This document shows positions 43,769 through 53,061 of a DNA stretch of 64,000 nt, one piece after another. The DNA is taken from contig NZ_AP023277.1 in NCBI RefSeq assembly GCF_013426735.1, positions 24,753-88,752 on the forward strand, given 5' to 3'. Source of the DNA: Agrobacterium vitis. GTDB lineage: Bacteria > Pseudomonadota > Alphaproteobacteria > Rhizobiales > Rhizobiaceae. The notes below the pieces were generated by a model. It did not search any database, was not told where the DNA came from, and was given only the letters and a program-made list of their open reading frames with translations. Position numbers and translations under genes: made by a program. Each line of letters begins with the position of its first letter. Position 1 is the first letter of the stretch.

Positions 43769-45982
43769 TCATATCCGCACGCTCCTCAATCTCAGGGCGT
43801 TGCCAATGACGCTCACCGACGAAAGTGCCATGGCGGCCGCTGCGATGATCGGCGATAGCAAAAGCCCGAACGTAGGGTACAGAACGCCTGCGGCAATCGG
43901 TACGCCAGCCGCGTTGTATATGAAGGCGAAAAACAGGTTCTGCCTGATATTGCTCATTGTCGCCTGGCTCAGTTCACGAGCCCGCACGATCCCCTGAAGG
44001 TCGCCCTTCAGCAGGGTTACGCCAGCACTCTCGATCGCGACATCGGTGCCGGTCCCCATGGCAATTCCGACGTCGGCCGCAGCCAGGGCGGGAGCGTCGT
44101 TCACACCGTCCCCCGCCATTGCGACGATCCGGCCTTCTTCTCGCAAACGCTTCACGATCTCGCTCTTGTCTTCCGGCAGGATTTCGGCTTCGACCTCGGT
44201 GATCCCAAGCTTGCGTGCGACTGCGGCGGCCGTCGTCTTGTTGTCGCCCGTCAGCATCACGACCCGGACCCCTGCCTTGAGCAACGCTTGGACTGCGTCG
44301 GGTGTCGTCGTCTTGATCGGATCGGCGATCGCTAAAAGGCCGCCGAGGTCGCCGTCTACCGCTACGAAAATGACTGTTGCGCCTTCTCCTCTCAGTGCCT
44401 CCGCCTGGCTGGTAAGAGCCGAGACATCGATATGAGCTTCCTCCATGATGCGGTGGCTGCCTATGATGAGCCTGCGTCCGTCGACACTTCCCGTAACCCC
44501 TTTGCCAACCGGGCTATCGAAATCTTCCGCGACGCCGAGAACCAACTGGCGCTCCGTCGCCGCGTTGACTATGGCAGTTGCCAGTGGATGCTCGCTCGCT
44601 CGTTCCAGCGTTGCCGCCAGGCGCAGCAGTTCGGGTTCTGTGAACCCATTTATCGCGGCCATGGACGTTACCTTGGGTTTACCCTCGGTCAGGGTTCCGG
44701 TCTTGTCGACGACCAACGTGTCGACTTTCTCGAAACGCTCCAGGGCTTCGGCATTCTTGATCAGGACACCAAGACCAGCACCCCGGCCAACGCCAACCAT
44801 GATCGACATCGGCGTTGCAAGGCCCAACGCGCAGGGGCATGCGATGATGAGCACCGCGACCGCGGCGACAAGACCGTGGGCAAAGCGCGGTTCTGGACCC
44901 CAGATCATCCATGCTGCGAATGCGACGATGGCAATGCCGATCACCACGGGGACGAACCAGCCTGAGACTTCGTCGGCCAGGCGCTGGATGGGCGCTCGCG
45001 AGCGCTGGGCGTCCGCAACCATGCGGACGATCTGCGACAGCATGGTATCGCGGCCGACTTTTCCTGCCTCCATGACGAAGCCACCGGTCTGGTTCATCGT
45101 CCCGCCTATCAGCTTTGCACCGACCTCTTTGGTGACGGGCATCGATTCACCGGTGATCATCGATTCATCAACCGAACTGCGTCCTTCGATAAGGCTGCCA
45201 TCGACCGGGACCTTTTCACCGGGGCGAACCCGAAGCCGATCCCCGACGACAACCATTTCCAGGTCGATGTCCTCGTCGACACCGTCGCGGACGCGGCGTG
45301 CCGTCTTGGGGGCAAGGTCAAGAAGTGCGCGGATGGCTCCACCGGTCTGTTCACGGGCTTGCAACTCCAGAACCTGTCCCAGCAACACCAGCACCGTGAT
45401 GACGGCTGCAGCTTCGAAATAGATGGCGACTGAACCGTCTGCGGAGCGGAAAGTGGCGGGAAACAGACCAGGTGCAAGGGTTGCAACAACGCTGTAAGTC
45501 CACGCGACCCCGGTCCCCATTGCTATCAATGTGAACATGTTCAGGCGCATAGTGACGAGGGACTTCCATGCTCGCTCGAAGAATGGAAAGCCTGCCCATA
45601 GGACGACAGGTGTAGCCAGAACAAGCTGAATCCAATTTGAGGTCTGGGCACCAAGCACCATGTGAAGATTGGTGAGGTGTCCACCCATCTCCAGCATGAG
45701 GACGGGCACGGACAGAACGAGCCCGATCCAGAAACGGCGTTTCATGTCGAGATATTCGGCGCTTGGCCCGGTATCCGTTGTGACTGCTTCCGGTTCAAGA
45801 GTCATCCCACAGATAGGGCAGTTCCCGGGGCCAATTTGCTTTACCTGCGGATGCATAGGGCATGTGTAAATTACGCCCTCCTTCTGATACGTCACTGAAC
45901 TCTTTTGGGCCACGAGCGTGGCCTGAGCACCGTGCCCTTGATGATGATTGTGGTGACTTTCATGGCTTTTTTGCTCGTCCAT
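43769..45982 (-). CDS. copA: Copper-translocating P1B-type ATPase (His-rich N terminus)
   Basis: 737 residues. N terminus [12 protein letters not shown], then a heavy-metal-binding domain [20 protein letters not shown] instead of HMA domains; eight membrane helices with [10 protein letters not shown]; phosphorylation site [21 protein letters not shown] hinge. Closest in layout to SilP/CopB-like exporters. ATG 45982 has GGGAG upstream. Downstream of leader ORF C. Confidence 0.93.
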   Translation of the reverse strand: MDEQKSHESHHNHHQGHGAQATLVAQKSSVTYQKEGVIYTCPMHPQVKQIGPGNCPICGMTLEPEAVTTDTGPSAEYLDMKRRFWIGLVLSVPVLMLEMGGHLTNLHMVLGAQTSNWIQLVLATPVVLWAGFPFFERAWKSLVTMRLNMFTLIAMGTGVAWTYSVVATLAPGLFPATFRSADGSVAIYFEAAAVITVLVLLGQVLELQAREQTGGAIRALLDLAPKTARRVRDGVDEDIDLEMVVVGDRLRVRPGEKVPVDGSLIEGRSSVDESMITGESMPVTKEVGAKLIGGTMNQTGGFVMEAGKVGRDTMLSQIVRMVADAQRSRAPIQRLADEVSGWFVPVVIGIAIVAFAAWMIWGPEPRFAHGLVAAVAVLIIACPCALGLATPMSIMVGVGRGAGLGVLIKNAEALERFEKVDTLVVDKTGTLTEGKPKVTSMAAINGFTEPELLRLAATLERASEHPLATAIVNAATERQLVLGVAEDFDSPVGKGVTGSVDGRRLIIGSHRIMEEAHIDVSALTSQAEALRGEGATVIFVAVDGDLGGLLAIADPIKTTTPDAVQALLKAGVRVVMLTGDNKTTAAAVARKLGITEVEAEILPEDKSEIVKRLREEGRIVAMAGDGVNDAPALAAADVGIAMGTGTDVAIESAGVTLLKGDLQGIVRARELSQATMSNIRQNLFFAFIYNAAGVPIAAGVLYPTFGLLLSPIIAAAAMALSSVSVIGNALRLRSVRI

Positions 45983-46030
45983 TAGATAGCTCCCTGTTGG
46001 TTCGTCTCCAGGACTTCGAAAGGAAACGCA

Positions 46031-46072
46031 GCACGGCGGCCTCGACAATCGCCACCGGAATGGTCGCCGTGC
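46031..46072 (-). promoter_or_regulatory. Hairpin between leader ORF C and copA
   Basis: GCACGGCGGCC (46031-46041) pairs with GGTCGCCGTGC (46062-46072), an 11-bp stem with one wobble pair and a 20-base loop. It lies in the 150 bp between the small ORF at 46133 and the ATPase start. Confidence 0.45.
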
Positions 46073-46132
46073 AGCTATGGCAGGCAACCGAAGGATCATA
46101 CCGCCGTTGAGCGGAAGTGTTCAGAGAATGGA

Positions 46133-46483
46133 TCAGGGAGGGCCGAGAACAGGTCGGTAGCTGAGACCTGTGATTAACTGCTGAGGATGGAGGGATCTCT
46201 GAGGGCCAGTACCTACATGAAAAACACCAGGATTCGTAGGCGGAAGGATGACGTTGCACAGGCTGCATACGCTTTTGCAACAGACCATCTGCTCGACATG
46301 GTGGCGATCATCTTGGCGAGCTTCTTCGCCCATGGACGTTTCGACATGTAGCGCTTGAGGTAAGTCGTTATCGCATAATTCGGAAGCAGCCTCGGCCATC
46401 GGCGCGACGAGGAACATAATTGCGACCAAAACGGCCAGCAATCCTCTCGCGTATCGTCGAATGGTTTGGCTTACGGCGATCAT
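46133..46483 (-). CDS. Small exported Cys-pair protein (leader ORF C)
   Basis: 116 residues: signal peptide (LLAVLVAIMFLVAPMAEA), His-containing stretch, VCCKSVCSLC, and an end GLSYRPVLGPP. This is the clearest DUF2946-like member of the four. It precedes the copA-type ATPase gene. A dyad GTACT/AGTAC (46507-46523) and an FNR-type box (46545-46558) lie upstream. Confidence 0.58.
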   Translation of the reverse strand: MIAVSQTIRRYARGLLAVLVAIMFLVAPMAEAASELCDNDLPQALHVETSMGEEARQDDRHHVEQMVCCKSVCSLCNVILPPTNPGVFHVGTGPQRSLHPQQLITGLSYRPVLGPP

Positions 46484-46506
46484 GATGTCGTTCGGTCCCT
46501 ATCGTC

Positions 46507-46523
46507 GTACTCAAGCATAGTAC
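46507..46523. promoter_or_regulatory. GTACT-7-AGTAC dyad ahead of leader ORF C
   Basis: A perfect 5-bp inverted repeat with a 7-base centre, 24 bp upstream of leader ORF C. It probably lies in or near the promoter for copA. The binding protein is unknown. Confidence 0.35.
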
Positions 46524-46544
46524 CGTGGCGTGGCAAGAGTTGCG

Positions 46545-46558
46545 TTGATCCTGATCAA
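46545..46558. promoter_or_regulatory. FNR/FixK-type anaerobox
   Basis: TTGATCCTGATCAA is an exact match to the FNR/FixK consensus TTGAT-N4-ATCAA. It lies in the divergent gap between leader ORF C/copA and cytochrome c', about 95 bp ahead of the cytochrome start and 62 bp ahead of the leader ORF. It points to oxygen-dependent expression. Confidence 0.65.
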
Positions 46559-46652
46559 GCTCAAGGACGGTTTCAGACCCAGAAGGTTTGGCTCCGGTGT
46601 AACGGGATGGTCAAAAACAGGAGGAATAGCCTCCGGCAAAATGGAGTGTAGC

Positions 46653-47225
46653 ATGGCATTGAAGGCGAGAGTGACGAAACTGGCCACTTCGGCGCTTTCA
46701 ATAGTCATTTTCGGCACGGTGATCTCCTTGGCTATCGCTCAAAACGCCGCGCCCGGCAAGGTTGTCCAAAGACAGGACGGTATGAAGGCGATGGCAAACG
46801 CCGCCAAGTCCATCGACGCCATGTTCAAGGACTTGTCGCCCTATGACGCAAGAGCTTTCAAAGCGGCCGCCGAGACCATTCTGGCTCACTCGGGACCTAG
46901 CCTGTCGGCGCTGTTCGACGGTTCCGGTGCCACGCCTGGCTCAAAAGCCAGCACAATCATTGAAACCGACCGCCAACACTTCGACAAGCTGGCAAAGGAC
47001 CTTGGCATCTACGCGTCAGCGCTGTCTGTCGCAGCTGACCGAAATCCCGACAGGCTTGGACCAGAAACGCGGATGCAAATAGGAGATGCCATGGGAGGCG
47101 GACCGCTCGCGAGAAAGGTCGACGCAGCGAGAGATGCAGCATCAATGCCCGCAGAACACGCTTTTCACATGATGCTTCAGACTTGCACGTCGTGCCACGC
47201 GACGTTTCGGGTCAAGACGGACTGA
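46653..47225 (+). CDS. Cytochrome c'-type protein
   Basis: 190 residues with signal peptide (LAIA-QNA), helical body and a C-terminal haem site CTSCHATFRVK, the cytochrome c'/c-556 layout in which CxxCH is near the end. Periplasmic; may bind NO or handle electrons. ATG 46653 has GGAG 6 bp upstream. An FNR-type box upstream fits a low-oxygen role. Converges with cueR. Confidence 0.87.
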   Translation: MALKARVTKLATSALSIVIFGTVISLAIAQNAAPGKVVQRQDGMKAMANAAKSIDAMFKDLSPYDARAFKAAAETILAHSGPSLSALFDGSGATPGSKASTIIETDRQHFDKLAKDLGIYASALSVAADRNPDRLGPETRMQIGDAMGGGPLARKVDAARDAASMPAEHAFHMMLQTCTSCHATFRVKTD

Positions 47226-47236
47226 TCAAATTCATT

Positions 47237-47680
47237 TTAGACAACGTTGGCGAGGCCAAACTTGGATGGCATACCAGGCCCGATGTTCTCCAGGGTGTCG
47301 GCGAAACCTTCGATGATCGGGCAGTCCGGCCGATCATCGCCGTGGCAATGGCTGGCGAGATGCTTCAACGTCTTCGTCATAGCGGCAATCGCCGCAGCCT
47401 TGCGCTCGAGTTCCGCGATGTGTTCAAGCGCGATCGCCTTGACGTCGGAGCTTGCCCGCGAACGGTCCCGCCACAGGGCTAGCAGCGTCTTCATCTGTTC
47501 GACCGAAAACCCGAGGTCACGAGCACGGCGAATGAACTGCAGCGTATGGACATCGCTGTCGCCGTATGTGCGGTAGCTGGACTCCGTACGGTGTGCGGGC
47601 GTGATCAACTTGATCTGTTCGTAATAGCGGATCATCTTGGTCGAGACGCCCGAAGCCTTGGATGCTTCACCGATGTTCAT
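47237..47680 (-). CDS. cueR: CueR-type copper-responsive MerR regulator
   Basis: 147 residues. Winged helix MNIGEASKASGVSTKMIRYY, coiled coil and the Cu(I) loop with C-H-G-D-D-R-P-D-C then PII, matching CueR's C112-x7-C120. It follows the copA gene at 47696-50176 on the same strand and should activate the three MerR-type promoters at 42355, 50206 and 50562 when Cu(I) is bound. Confidence 0.9.
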   Translation of the reverse strand: MNIGEASKASGVSTKMIRYYEQIKLITPAHRTESSYRTYGDSDVHTLQFIRRARDLGFSVEQMKTLLALWRDRSRASSDVKAIALEHIAELERKAAAIAAMTKTLKHLASHCHGDDRPDCPIIEGFADTLENIGPGMPSKFGLANVV

Positions 47681-47695
47681 CGTGGTTTCCTTCCG

Positions 47696-50176
47696 TCAGG
47701 TTGTCTTGAAGCGTCGCAGGCGCAGGGCGTTGGCCAGTACGAACACGCTGGACAGGCCCATCGCGCCAGCGGCGAGGATCGGCGACAGCAGCGTGCCGTT
47801 AACCGGGTAGAGGACGCCGGCCGCAACAGGCACGAGGCTGACGTTGTAGGCGAAGGCCCAGAACAGGTTCTGCCGGATGTTGCGGATTGTCGCCTTGCTG
47901 ATGGCAATAGCACGCGGCACGCCATTCAGATCACCCGACATCAGAACGACGTCGGCACTTTCTATAGCGATGTCGGTTCCGGTCCCGACCGCGAGGCCAA
48001 TGTCGGCTTCCGAAAGGGCCGGCGCATCGTTGATGCCGTCGCCGATGAAAGCCACCTTGCGCCCGCCGCTCCGCAGCTTGCGGACCGCTTCGACCTTGCC
48101 GTCCGGCAGGACTTCGGCGACGACTTCGTCGATGTCGAGCTGGCGGGCGATGGCCTGGGCGGTGCGCCTGTTGTCCCCCGTGATCATCGCGACCTTGAGA
48201 CCGAGCGCATGCAGGGTCTTGATGGCTTGCGGCGTCGTGTCCTTTATGGGGTCGGCCACTGCGATAATCGCGGCCAGTCTGCCGTCGATAGCGGCATAGA
48301 GCGGTGACTTGCCCGCATCGCCCAAGGCGGCCGCCTGCGCCGAGAACGCCGAGACGTCGATGCCGCTTTTCGTCATGGATCGGTCGGCACCGACCAGCAC
48401 TGTCCGGCCGTCGATCCGGCCGCTCACCCCGTAGCCGGGGGCAGCCTCGAAATCAGAGACGTCGGAAAGTGAAAGGCCGTCGGCCTTCGCCGCTGCGACG
48501 ATGGCTTCGGCGATCGGGTGTTCGGACTGCGTCTCCAGGCCTGCCACTAGCCGCAGCGTTTCGGCGCGGTCGAAGCCGTCGCTGACCACGAAGTCTGTCA
48601 ATTCCGGTTTGCCCTTCGTCAATGTGCCGGTCTTGTCCAATGCGACGACATCGACATCGCGCAGTGTCTGGAGCGCTTCGCCCTTGCGAAAGAGGATACC
48701 GAGTTCGGCTGCGCGCCCAGTGCCGACCATGATGGACGTCGGGGTGGCAAGGCCCATAGCGCAAGGGCAGGCGATGATCAGTACGGCGACGGCGTTGATC
48801 AGAGCAAAGGTGAGCGCCGGCGAGGGGCCAAACAGCAGCCAAGCCAGGAAGGTGAGGGCGGCCGCGGCGATGACAGCCGGGACAAACCATCCCGTGACCC
48901 GATCGACAAGCGCCTGGATCGGCAGCTTCGAGCCCTGCGCCGCCTCGACCATTTTGATGATCTGGGCGAGAAGCGTGTCCGCGTCGATCTTCGTCGCCTC
49001 GAACGTAAAGGACCCCGTTTTGTTGATCGTGCCGCCAACGACATCGTCACCAGCGGATTTCTTTACCGGAACGGGCTCGCCCGTGATCATGGACTCGTCC
49101 ACGTAAGAACCACCATCGACGAGGCGGCCGTCGACCGGGACTTTCTCGCCGGGGCGGATGCGCACTATGTCGCCGAGTGACACGGCTCCGATTTCGATCT
49201 CGACGAAGTCCTCGCCTCGCTTCACGTGCGCGGTCTTCGCCTGAAGGCCGATGAGGTGCTTGATCGCCTGACTGGTCTTGCCTTTGGCGCGCGCTTCCAG
49301 GTAGCGGCCGAGCAGGATCAGCGTGACGATAACGGCTGCCGCCTCGTAGTAGACGTTAGCGGTGCCAGAAGGCAGGACACCAGGCAGGAACGTCGCGACG
49401 ACGGAATAACCCCAAGCGGCCGACGTGCCCAGCACCACCAGCGAATTCATGTCGGGGGTCCAGTGAAGCAGGTTGGGAACGCCCTTCCTGAAAAAGCGGA
49501 GCCCAGGTCCGAACAGGACGGCGGTGGCGAGCACGAACTGGATGACGAGGTTGTTGCCCATGCCGATGTTCACCATGATCCAGTCATGGAGGGCCGGGAT
49601 GAAATGCGACCCCATCTCTAGGACGAACAGAGGAAGCGTCAGCGCCGCGGACAGGGCCAGCGACATCGTCAGGCGGTTGGCCTCGCGGTCTCGACGATCC
49701 TCGTCGTTGTCCGTGGAACGGACAGCGGTTATCCTGCGCACCTCATAGCCCGCGGCGCGTACGGCATCCTCAAGGACGAGTGTGGAGGTTCCGGAGACGA
49801 CACGAACGGTAGCCTTTTCGGTCGCGAGGTTGACCGTTGCTTGTCTCACACCCTGAACGGACTTCAGTGCCTTCTCGACGCGGGACACGCACGAGGCACA
49901 GGTCATGCCCTCGACGCCGAGCTCGCGGGTTTCGAGTTTGGGTTCATAACCGGCCTTCTCGATAGCCTGGAGGACAGCTTCGGTTGGTACCACCTCATTA
50001 TAGGTGACGGTTGCGCGCTCGGTGGCGAGGTTGACGATGGCGGAAGCGACCCCTGGAACAGCGGCGATGGCTTTCTCGACACGCACGACGCAGGATGCGC
50101 AGCTCATGCCTTCGATCCCGAAATCGGTTGGAAGGGGCAAGGTCTTGGAGGCTTCGATCTTCGGGATGGCAGTCAT
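47696..50176 (-). CDS. copA: Copper-exporting P1B-type ATPase with two HMA domains
   Basis: 826 residues. Two N-terminal metal-binding domains (GMSCASC near 22 and GMTCASC near 88), eight membrane helices with [21 protein letters not shown], and [10 protein letters not shown]. Exports Cu(I) to the periplasm. A CueR-type promoter lies 30 bp upstream. This is the standard copA-cueR unit of rhizobia. Confidence 0.95.
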   Translation of the reverse strand: MTAIPKIEASKTLPLPTDFGIEGMSCASCVVRVEKAIAAVPGVASAIVNLATERATVTYNEVVPTEAVLQAIEKAGYEPKLETRELGVEGMTCASCVSRVEKALKSVQGVRQATVNLATEKATVRVVSGTSTLVLEDAVRAAGYEVRRITAVRSTDNDEDRRDREANRLTMSLALSAALTLPLFVLEMGSHFIPALHDWIMVNIGMGNNLVIQFVLATAVLFGPGLRFFRKGVPNLLHWTPDMNSLVVLGTSAAWGYSVVATFLPGVLPSGTANVYYEAAAVIVTLILLGRYLEARAKGKTSQAIKHLIGLQAKTAHVKRGEDFVEIEIGAVSLGDIVRIRPGEKVPVDGRLVDGGSYVDESMITGEPVPVKKSAGDDVVGGTINKTGSFTFEATKIDADTLLAQIIKMVEAAQGSKLPIQALVDRVTGWFVPAVIAAAALTFLAWLLFGPSPALTFALINAVAVLIIACPCAMGLATPTSIMVGTGRAAELGILFRKGEALQTLRDVDVVALDKTGTLTKGKPELTDFVVSDGFDRAETLRLVAGLETQSEHPIAEAIVAAAKADGLSLSDVSDFEAAPGYGVSGRIDGRTVLVGADRSMTKSGIDVSAFSAQAAALGDAGKSPLYAAIDGRLAAIIAVADPIKDTTPQAIKTLHALGLKVAMITGDNRRTAQAIARQLDIDEVVAEVLPDGKVEAVRKLRSGGRKVAFIGDGINDAPALSEADIGLAVGTGTDIAIESADVVLMSGDLNGVPRAIAISKATIRNIRQNLFWAFAYNVSLVPVAAGVLYPVNGTLLSPILAAGAMGLSSVFVLANALRLRRFKTT

Positions 50177-50205
50177 CGGGAAATCCTTTTGCTTAACTGC
50201 TCATA

Positions 50206-50236
50206 TGGTTAGTCCTTCCAATCATGGGAAGGTCAA
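50206..50236 (-). promoter_or_regulatory. CueR-type promoter of copA
   Basis: Minus strand: TTGACC (50231-50236), 19-bp spacer containing the dyad CCTTCC-N7-GGAAGG (50214-50232, overlapping the -35), and TAACCA (50206-50211). This is an excellent match to CueR-activated promoters. Confidence 0.8.
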
Positions 50237-50328
50237 GAGGTGTCGTGGGAATTCGTACAACAGATTTCGCGGATAGAAAGTGCCTGGGTTAAGGCCGCCC
50301 CAGCAACAGGGACGGCCGCTGATCTAAC

Positions 50329-50532
50329 TCAACGTGTCGTGTAAGACACCGGATATCCCGCGTCTTGGATCGCCTTGCCGATGATGGCCGGGTCCAGCGT
50401 TGTTTCGACAGTTGCGCTCTTGGAAGCGAGGTCTACGGTGGCGACTGCAGCCGGATCGGCGGCTTTGATGGCTTTCTCGACGGTGCCCTTGCAGTGGCCG
50501 CATGTCATGTTCTGGATATTGAACTCATACAT
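50329..50532 (-). CDS. copZ: CopZ-type copper chaperone
   Basis: 67 residues, a single HMA domain with NMTCGHCKGTVEKAI near residues 7-21. It carries Cu(I) in the cytosol to the ATPase or to CueR. ATG 50532 has AGGAGA upstream; a longer frame upstream crosses the promoter and is not used. Confidence 0.9.
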   Translation of the reverse strand: MYEFNIQNMTCGHCKGTVEKAIKAADPAAVATVDLASKSATVETTLDPAIIGKAIQDAGYPVSYTTR

Positions 50533-50561
50533 CTTGATGTCTCCTGTCGATGTGCTGGTTT

Positions 50562-50592
50562 GATATAGGGCTTCCAACGATGGGAGGGTCAA
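50562..50592 (-). promoter_or_regulatory. CueR-type promoter of copZ
   Basis: Minus strand: TTGACC (50587-50592), 19-bp spacer with CTCCC...GGAAG dyad, TATATC (50562-50567), 30 bp ahead of copZ. Confidence 0.75.
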
Positions 50593-50724
50593 GGCCCAGT
50601 GGCCAAGATTTGGCGTTTCCGAATCCGGGCACACGCGGATGGATCAACCTCTTCGACGAGATCCCGCATAAACAGCGGCAGCAATTTTCCGTGAGATGTC
50701 TTCCCATGGCGATGGCTCCGTGCC

Positions 50725-51111
50725 ATGACTAGTGCCATGAGGTTCGTAAAGGTCATCTATCGACTGCTGTTCGTGACCGCCATTCTCGGGATCGTCATCG
50801 GTCCGATGAGCGTAGGCGCGGCTGACAGCGTCATGGCCGCCTCACTGCCTGTGGTGATGGACGGTATGGCTGGCATGGACATGCCTGACGACCTGCCGTG
50901 CTGTCCCGACGAACAACCGGACAAGCCAGACTGCGCGAGCAAATCCTGCCCGTTTGCTGTGATCTGCACGACGATGATCGTCGGTCAACTGGCAACCTCT
51001 CATTCCTGGTCGTTGAATATCGGTTGGGTCGCTCATCGGTTCCTCATGCCCCCGCATGGGGAGCTTGCTTCCTCACTGGTCTACCCGCCAGTCCGTCCTC
51101 CACGAGTCTGA
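50725..51111 (+). CDS. Small exported Cys-pair protein (leader ORF D)
   Basis: 128 residues: signal peptide or helix, Met-rich stretch VMDGMAGMDMPDDLPCC, then DCASKSCPFAVIC, and a Pro-rich end VYPPVRPPRV. Same plan as leader ORFs A-C. It is the first ORF ahead of the FixH-like and cusBA genes, with a 14-bp perfect hairpin in between. Start may be ATG 50737 instead. Confidence 0.55.
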   Translation: MTSAMRFVKVIYRLLFVTAILGIVIGPMSVGAADSVMAASLPVVMDGMAGMDMPDDLPCCPDEQPDKPDCASKSCPFAVICTTMIVGQLATSHSWSLNIGWVAHRFLMPPHGELASSLVYPPVRPPRV

Positions 51112-51133
51112 TCTCACGTCCTTGAACACGTCG

Positions 51134-51175
51134 TCGCTACAGCACGGCCGCAGGTTCGCGTCCGTGCTGTAGCGA
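51134..51175 (+). promoter_or_regulatory. 14-bp hairpin between leader ORF D and the cus operon
   Basis: Arms 51134-51147 and 51162-51175 are exact reverse complements (core GCTACAGCACGG), with a 14-base loop. It starts 22 bp after the leader stop and ends 58 bp ahead of the next gene. No T run follows, so it is more likely an attenuator, pause or RNA-stability element than a simple terminator. Confidence 0.6.
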
Positions 51176-51233
51176 TGGCGATCCATTTGACTGAGGACGA
51201 GGTCGCAGACCCGTCCGAATGAGACATTGAACC

Positions 51234-51638
51234 ATGAGAAATTTCACCTTTAACGCGAGGAGCCCGCTCTTCGCCGGCGCATTTCTGTTAGGCACCGCCA
51301 ACGCTTCGTTGGCGGGAGCGCAGGACTACGAATTCCAAGCCGTCCAGACCGAGATCAAGCAGGGGCCGGCGGCGACCGTGTCCGTACGCCTGATCGACAA
51401 GCGCACGGGCAAGACCGTTCCCGACGCCGTTATCTTCACGACGCGGATGGACATGGCTCCCGATGGCATGGAAACGATGACCACAAAGGTAGACCCGGCA
51501 ACCTCCGGGGAGCCGGGCGTCTACGCCTTTACGACCAATCTTTCCATGGAAGGCGGATGGCGTTTCCAGGTCGCCGCCAAGGTCCAGGGTGAGCCTGAGA
51601 CCGTCAAGGGCGAAGTCGTCCTGAAGGCTGTCCCGTGA
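51234..51638 (+). CDS. YtkA/FixH-like periplasmic protein
   Basis: 134 residues with signal peptide (SLA-GAQ) and an immunoglobulin-like YtkA/FixH domain (VSVRLIDKRTGKTVPDAVIF, GEPGVYAFTTNLSMEGGWRF). Genes of this kind often precede cusBA in rhizobia. It overlaps the start of the cusB part by ATGA-like overlap of 4 bp. Possibly a copper-handling partner of the pump. Confidence 0.75.
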   Translation: MRNFTFNARSPLFAGAFLLGTANASLAGAQDYEFQAVQTEIKQGPAATVSVRLIDKRTGKTVPDAVIFTTRMDMAPDGMETMTTKVDPATSGEPGVYAFTTNLSMEGGWRFQVAAKVQGEPETVKGEVVLKAVP

Positions 51639-52204
51639 ACATCCCGCGCATCATTGCCACGCTCTCCCTCGCCGCGATCGTCGGCGGGGGAGGCTATTGG
51701 GCCGGGAAGTACGATGTCGGTGCATTTTTTCAGGGGGGCGTCAAAGGGACCGGGATGGCCGCCGAGGCGGAACCGCGACGCGAAGGAACGGGAGCGGTGA
51801 TCTATTACCGCCATCCGGACGGGTTGGCCGAATACTCCGCCACGCCAAAGAACACCGATGACGGGCGGCTATTCGTTCCTGTTCGAGCAAGCGAGGACAT
51901 CAGCCTCGGCCCAAGCGGAGCCGTCGCGCCGTCACCCGATACGGCATCCGTCTCACTCGAGCGTAAAATCTTGTACTACCGCAACCCCATGGGGCTTCCC
52001 GACACGTCCAAGGTTCCGAAGAAGGATTCAATGGGGATGGACTATCTTCCCGTCTATGACGGCGACGTCAGCGACAGTTCAACGGTGAAGGTCCCTCTCG
52101 GTAAACTCCAGCGGACGGGGGTGAGGACTGCGCTGGCCGAAGTGACAACCGTCAGCCGGAAAATCCGAGTACCCGGGACAGTCACATTGGACGAGCGTAG
52201 GTGA
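51635..52204 (+). pseudogene. cusB: cusB, 5' part (frameshifted): membrane-fusion protein
   Basis: 189 residues: N-terminal helix, then two heavy-metal-binding repeats, one degenerate (IYYRHPDGL...) and one intact (YYRNPMGLPDTSKVPKKDSMGMDY), and the start of the fusion-protein body ending PGTVTLDERR before TGA. In normal CusB this continues directly with a V-x-IS-R stretch, found here one frame over at 52201. One G appears to be missing near 52197-52202. The stop and next GTG overlap (GTGA), so both halves might be made and assemble. Confidence 0.75.
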
Positions 52205-53061
52205 GCATCATTTCGATGCGGGCAGATGCCTTCGTGGAGGACGTGGCGAATGTCACGACCGGCGATGCGATCACGAAGGGCGAAAACCTCTTTCAGTTCT
52301 ATTCAAAGGAGATCGCCACCGCCGGAGCGGAATACGCAGCCGAGATGCGCAACGGGGCAAAGTCCAACCCTGACTCCGGGGCGGCGCTTCGTTTGAAAAA
52401 TCTGGGCGTGCCCACGGCAACGATCGGCAGCATCGCGAGCGAGAGGAAAGTGCCGCAAAGTATCGCTTACACGTCGCCGCGTGACGGCGTCGTGCTCGAG
52501 CGTATGGCTGTGAGCGGCATGATGGCCGAGGCTGGCGACATTCTTTTTCGCATCGCAGACGTGTCCAGGGTCTGGGTAATCGCCGACGTGCCGGAATATG
52601 AGCTAAGCGCGGTCCGCAAGGGAGCCGTCGTTTCCGTGATCGTCCGCAATCTGCCCGGTACGACATTCAAGGGGACGGTCGATCTCATCTATCCCGAGGT
52701 CCAGATGCAGACCCGGACGACGAAGGTCAGGATCGAGCTTCCGAACCCTAGCGGCCAACTGATGTCCAACATGTATGCCGAGGTCGAGATCGAAGCCGGA
52801 TCTGGAAACCCAGTCGTCGCCGTTCCCAACAGTTCGGTCATTGACACGGGCGACCGCCAGCTCGTCTTCATCGATAAGGGCGAGGGCAGGTTCGAACCGA
52901 TGAACGTCGCGCTGGGTGTCCGAGGTGAGGACATGACCGAGATCACCAAAGGGATCGCCGCTGGCGACCGTGTGGTCGTGTCGGCCAACTTCCTGCTGGA
53001 CGCCGAAAGCAACCTGAACGCCGCGTTGAGCGCGCTGACAGCGGATGAGGTGAAACCATGA
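52201..53061 (+). pseudogene. cusB: cusB, 3' part (frameshifted): membrane-fusion protein
   Basis: 286 residues, beginning VSIISMRADAFVEDV, which continues the CusB sequence cut at 52204. Contains the lipoyl/barrel region (AYTSPRDGVVLERMAVSGM...DVSRVWVIADVPEYEL) and the membrane-proximal domain. A GTG start at 52201 is available by stop-start overlap. It overlaps cusA by ATGA. Whether the gene is dead, read through by frameshifting, or works as two chains cannot be told from sequence; a sequencing error is also possible. Confidence 0.75.
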
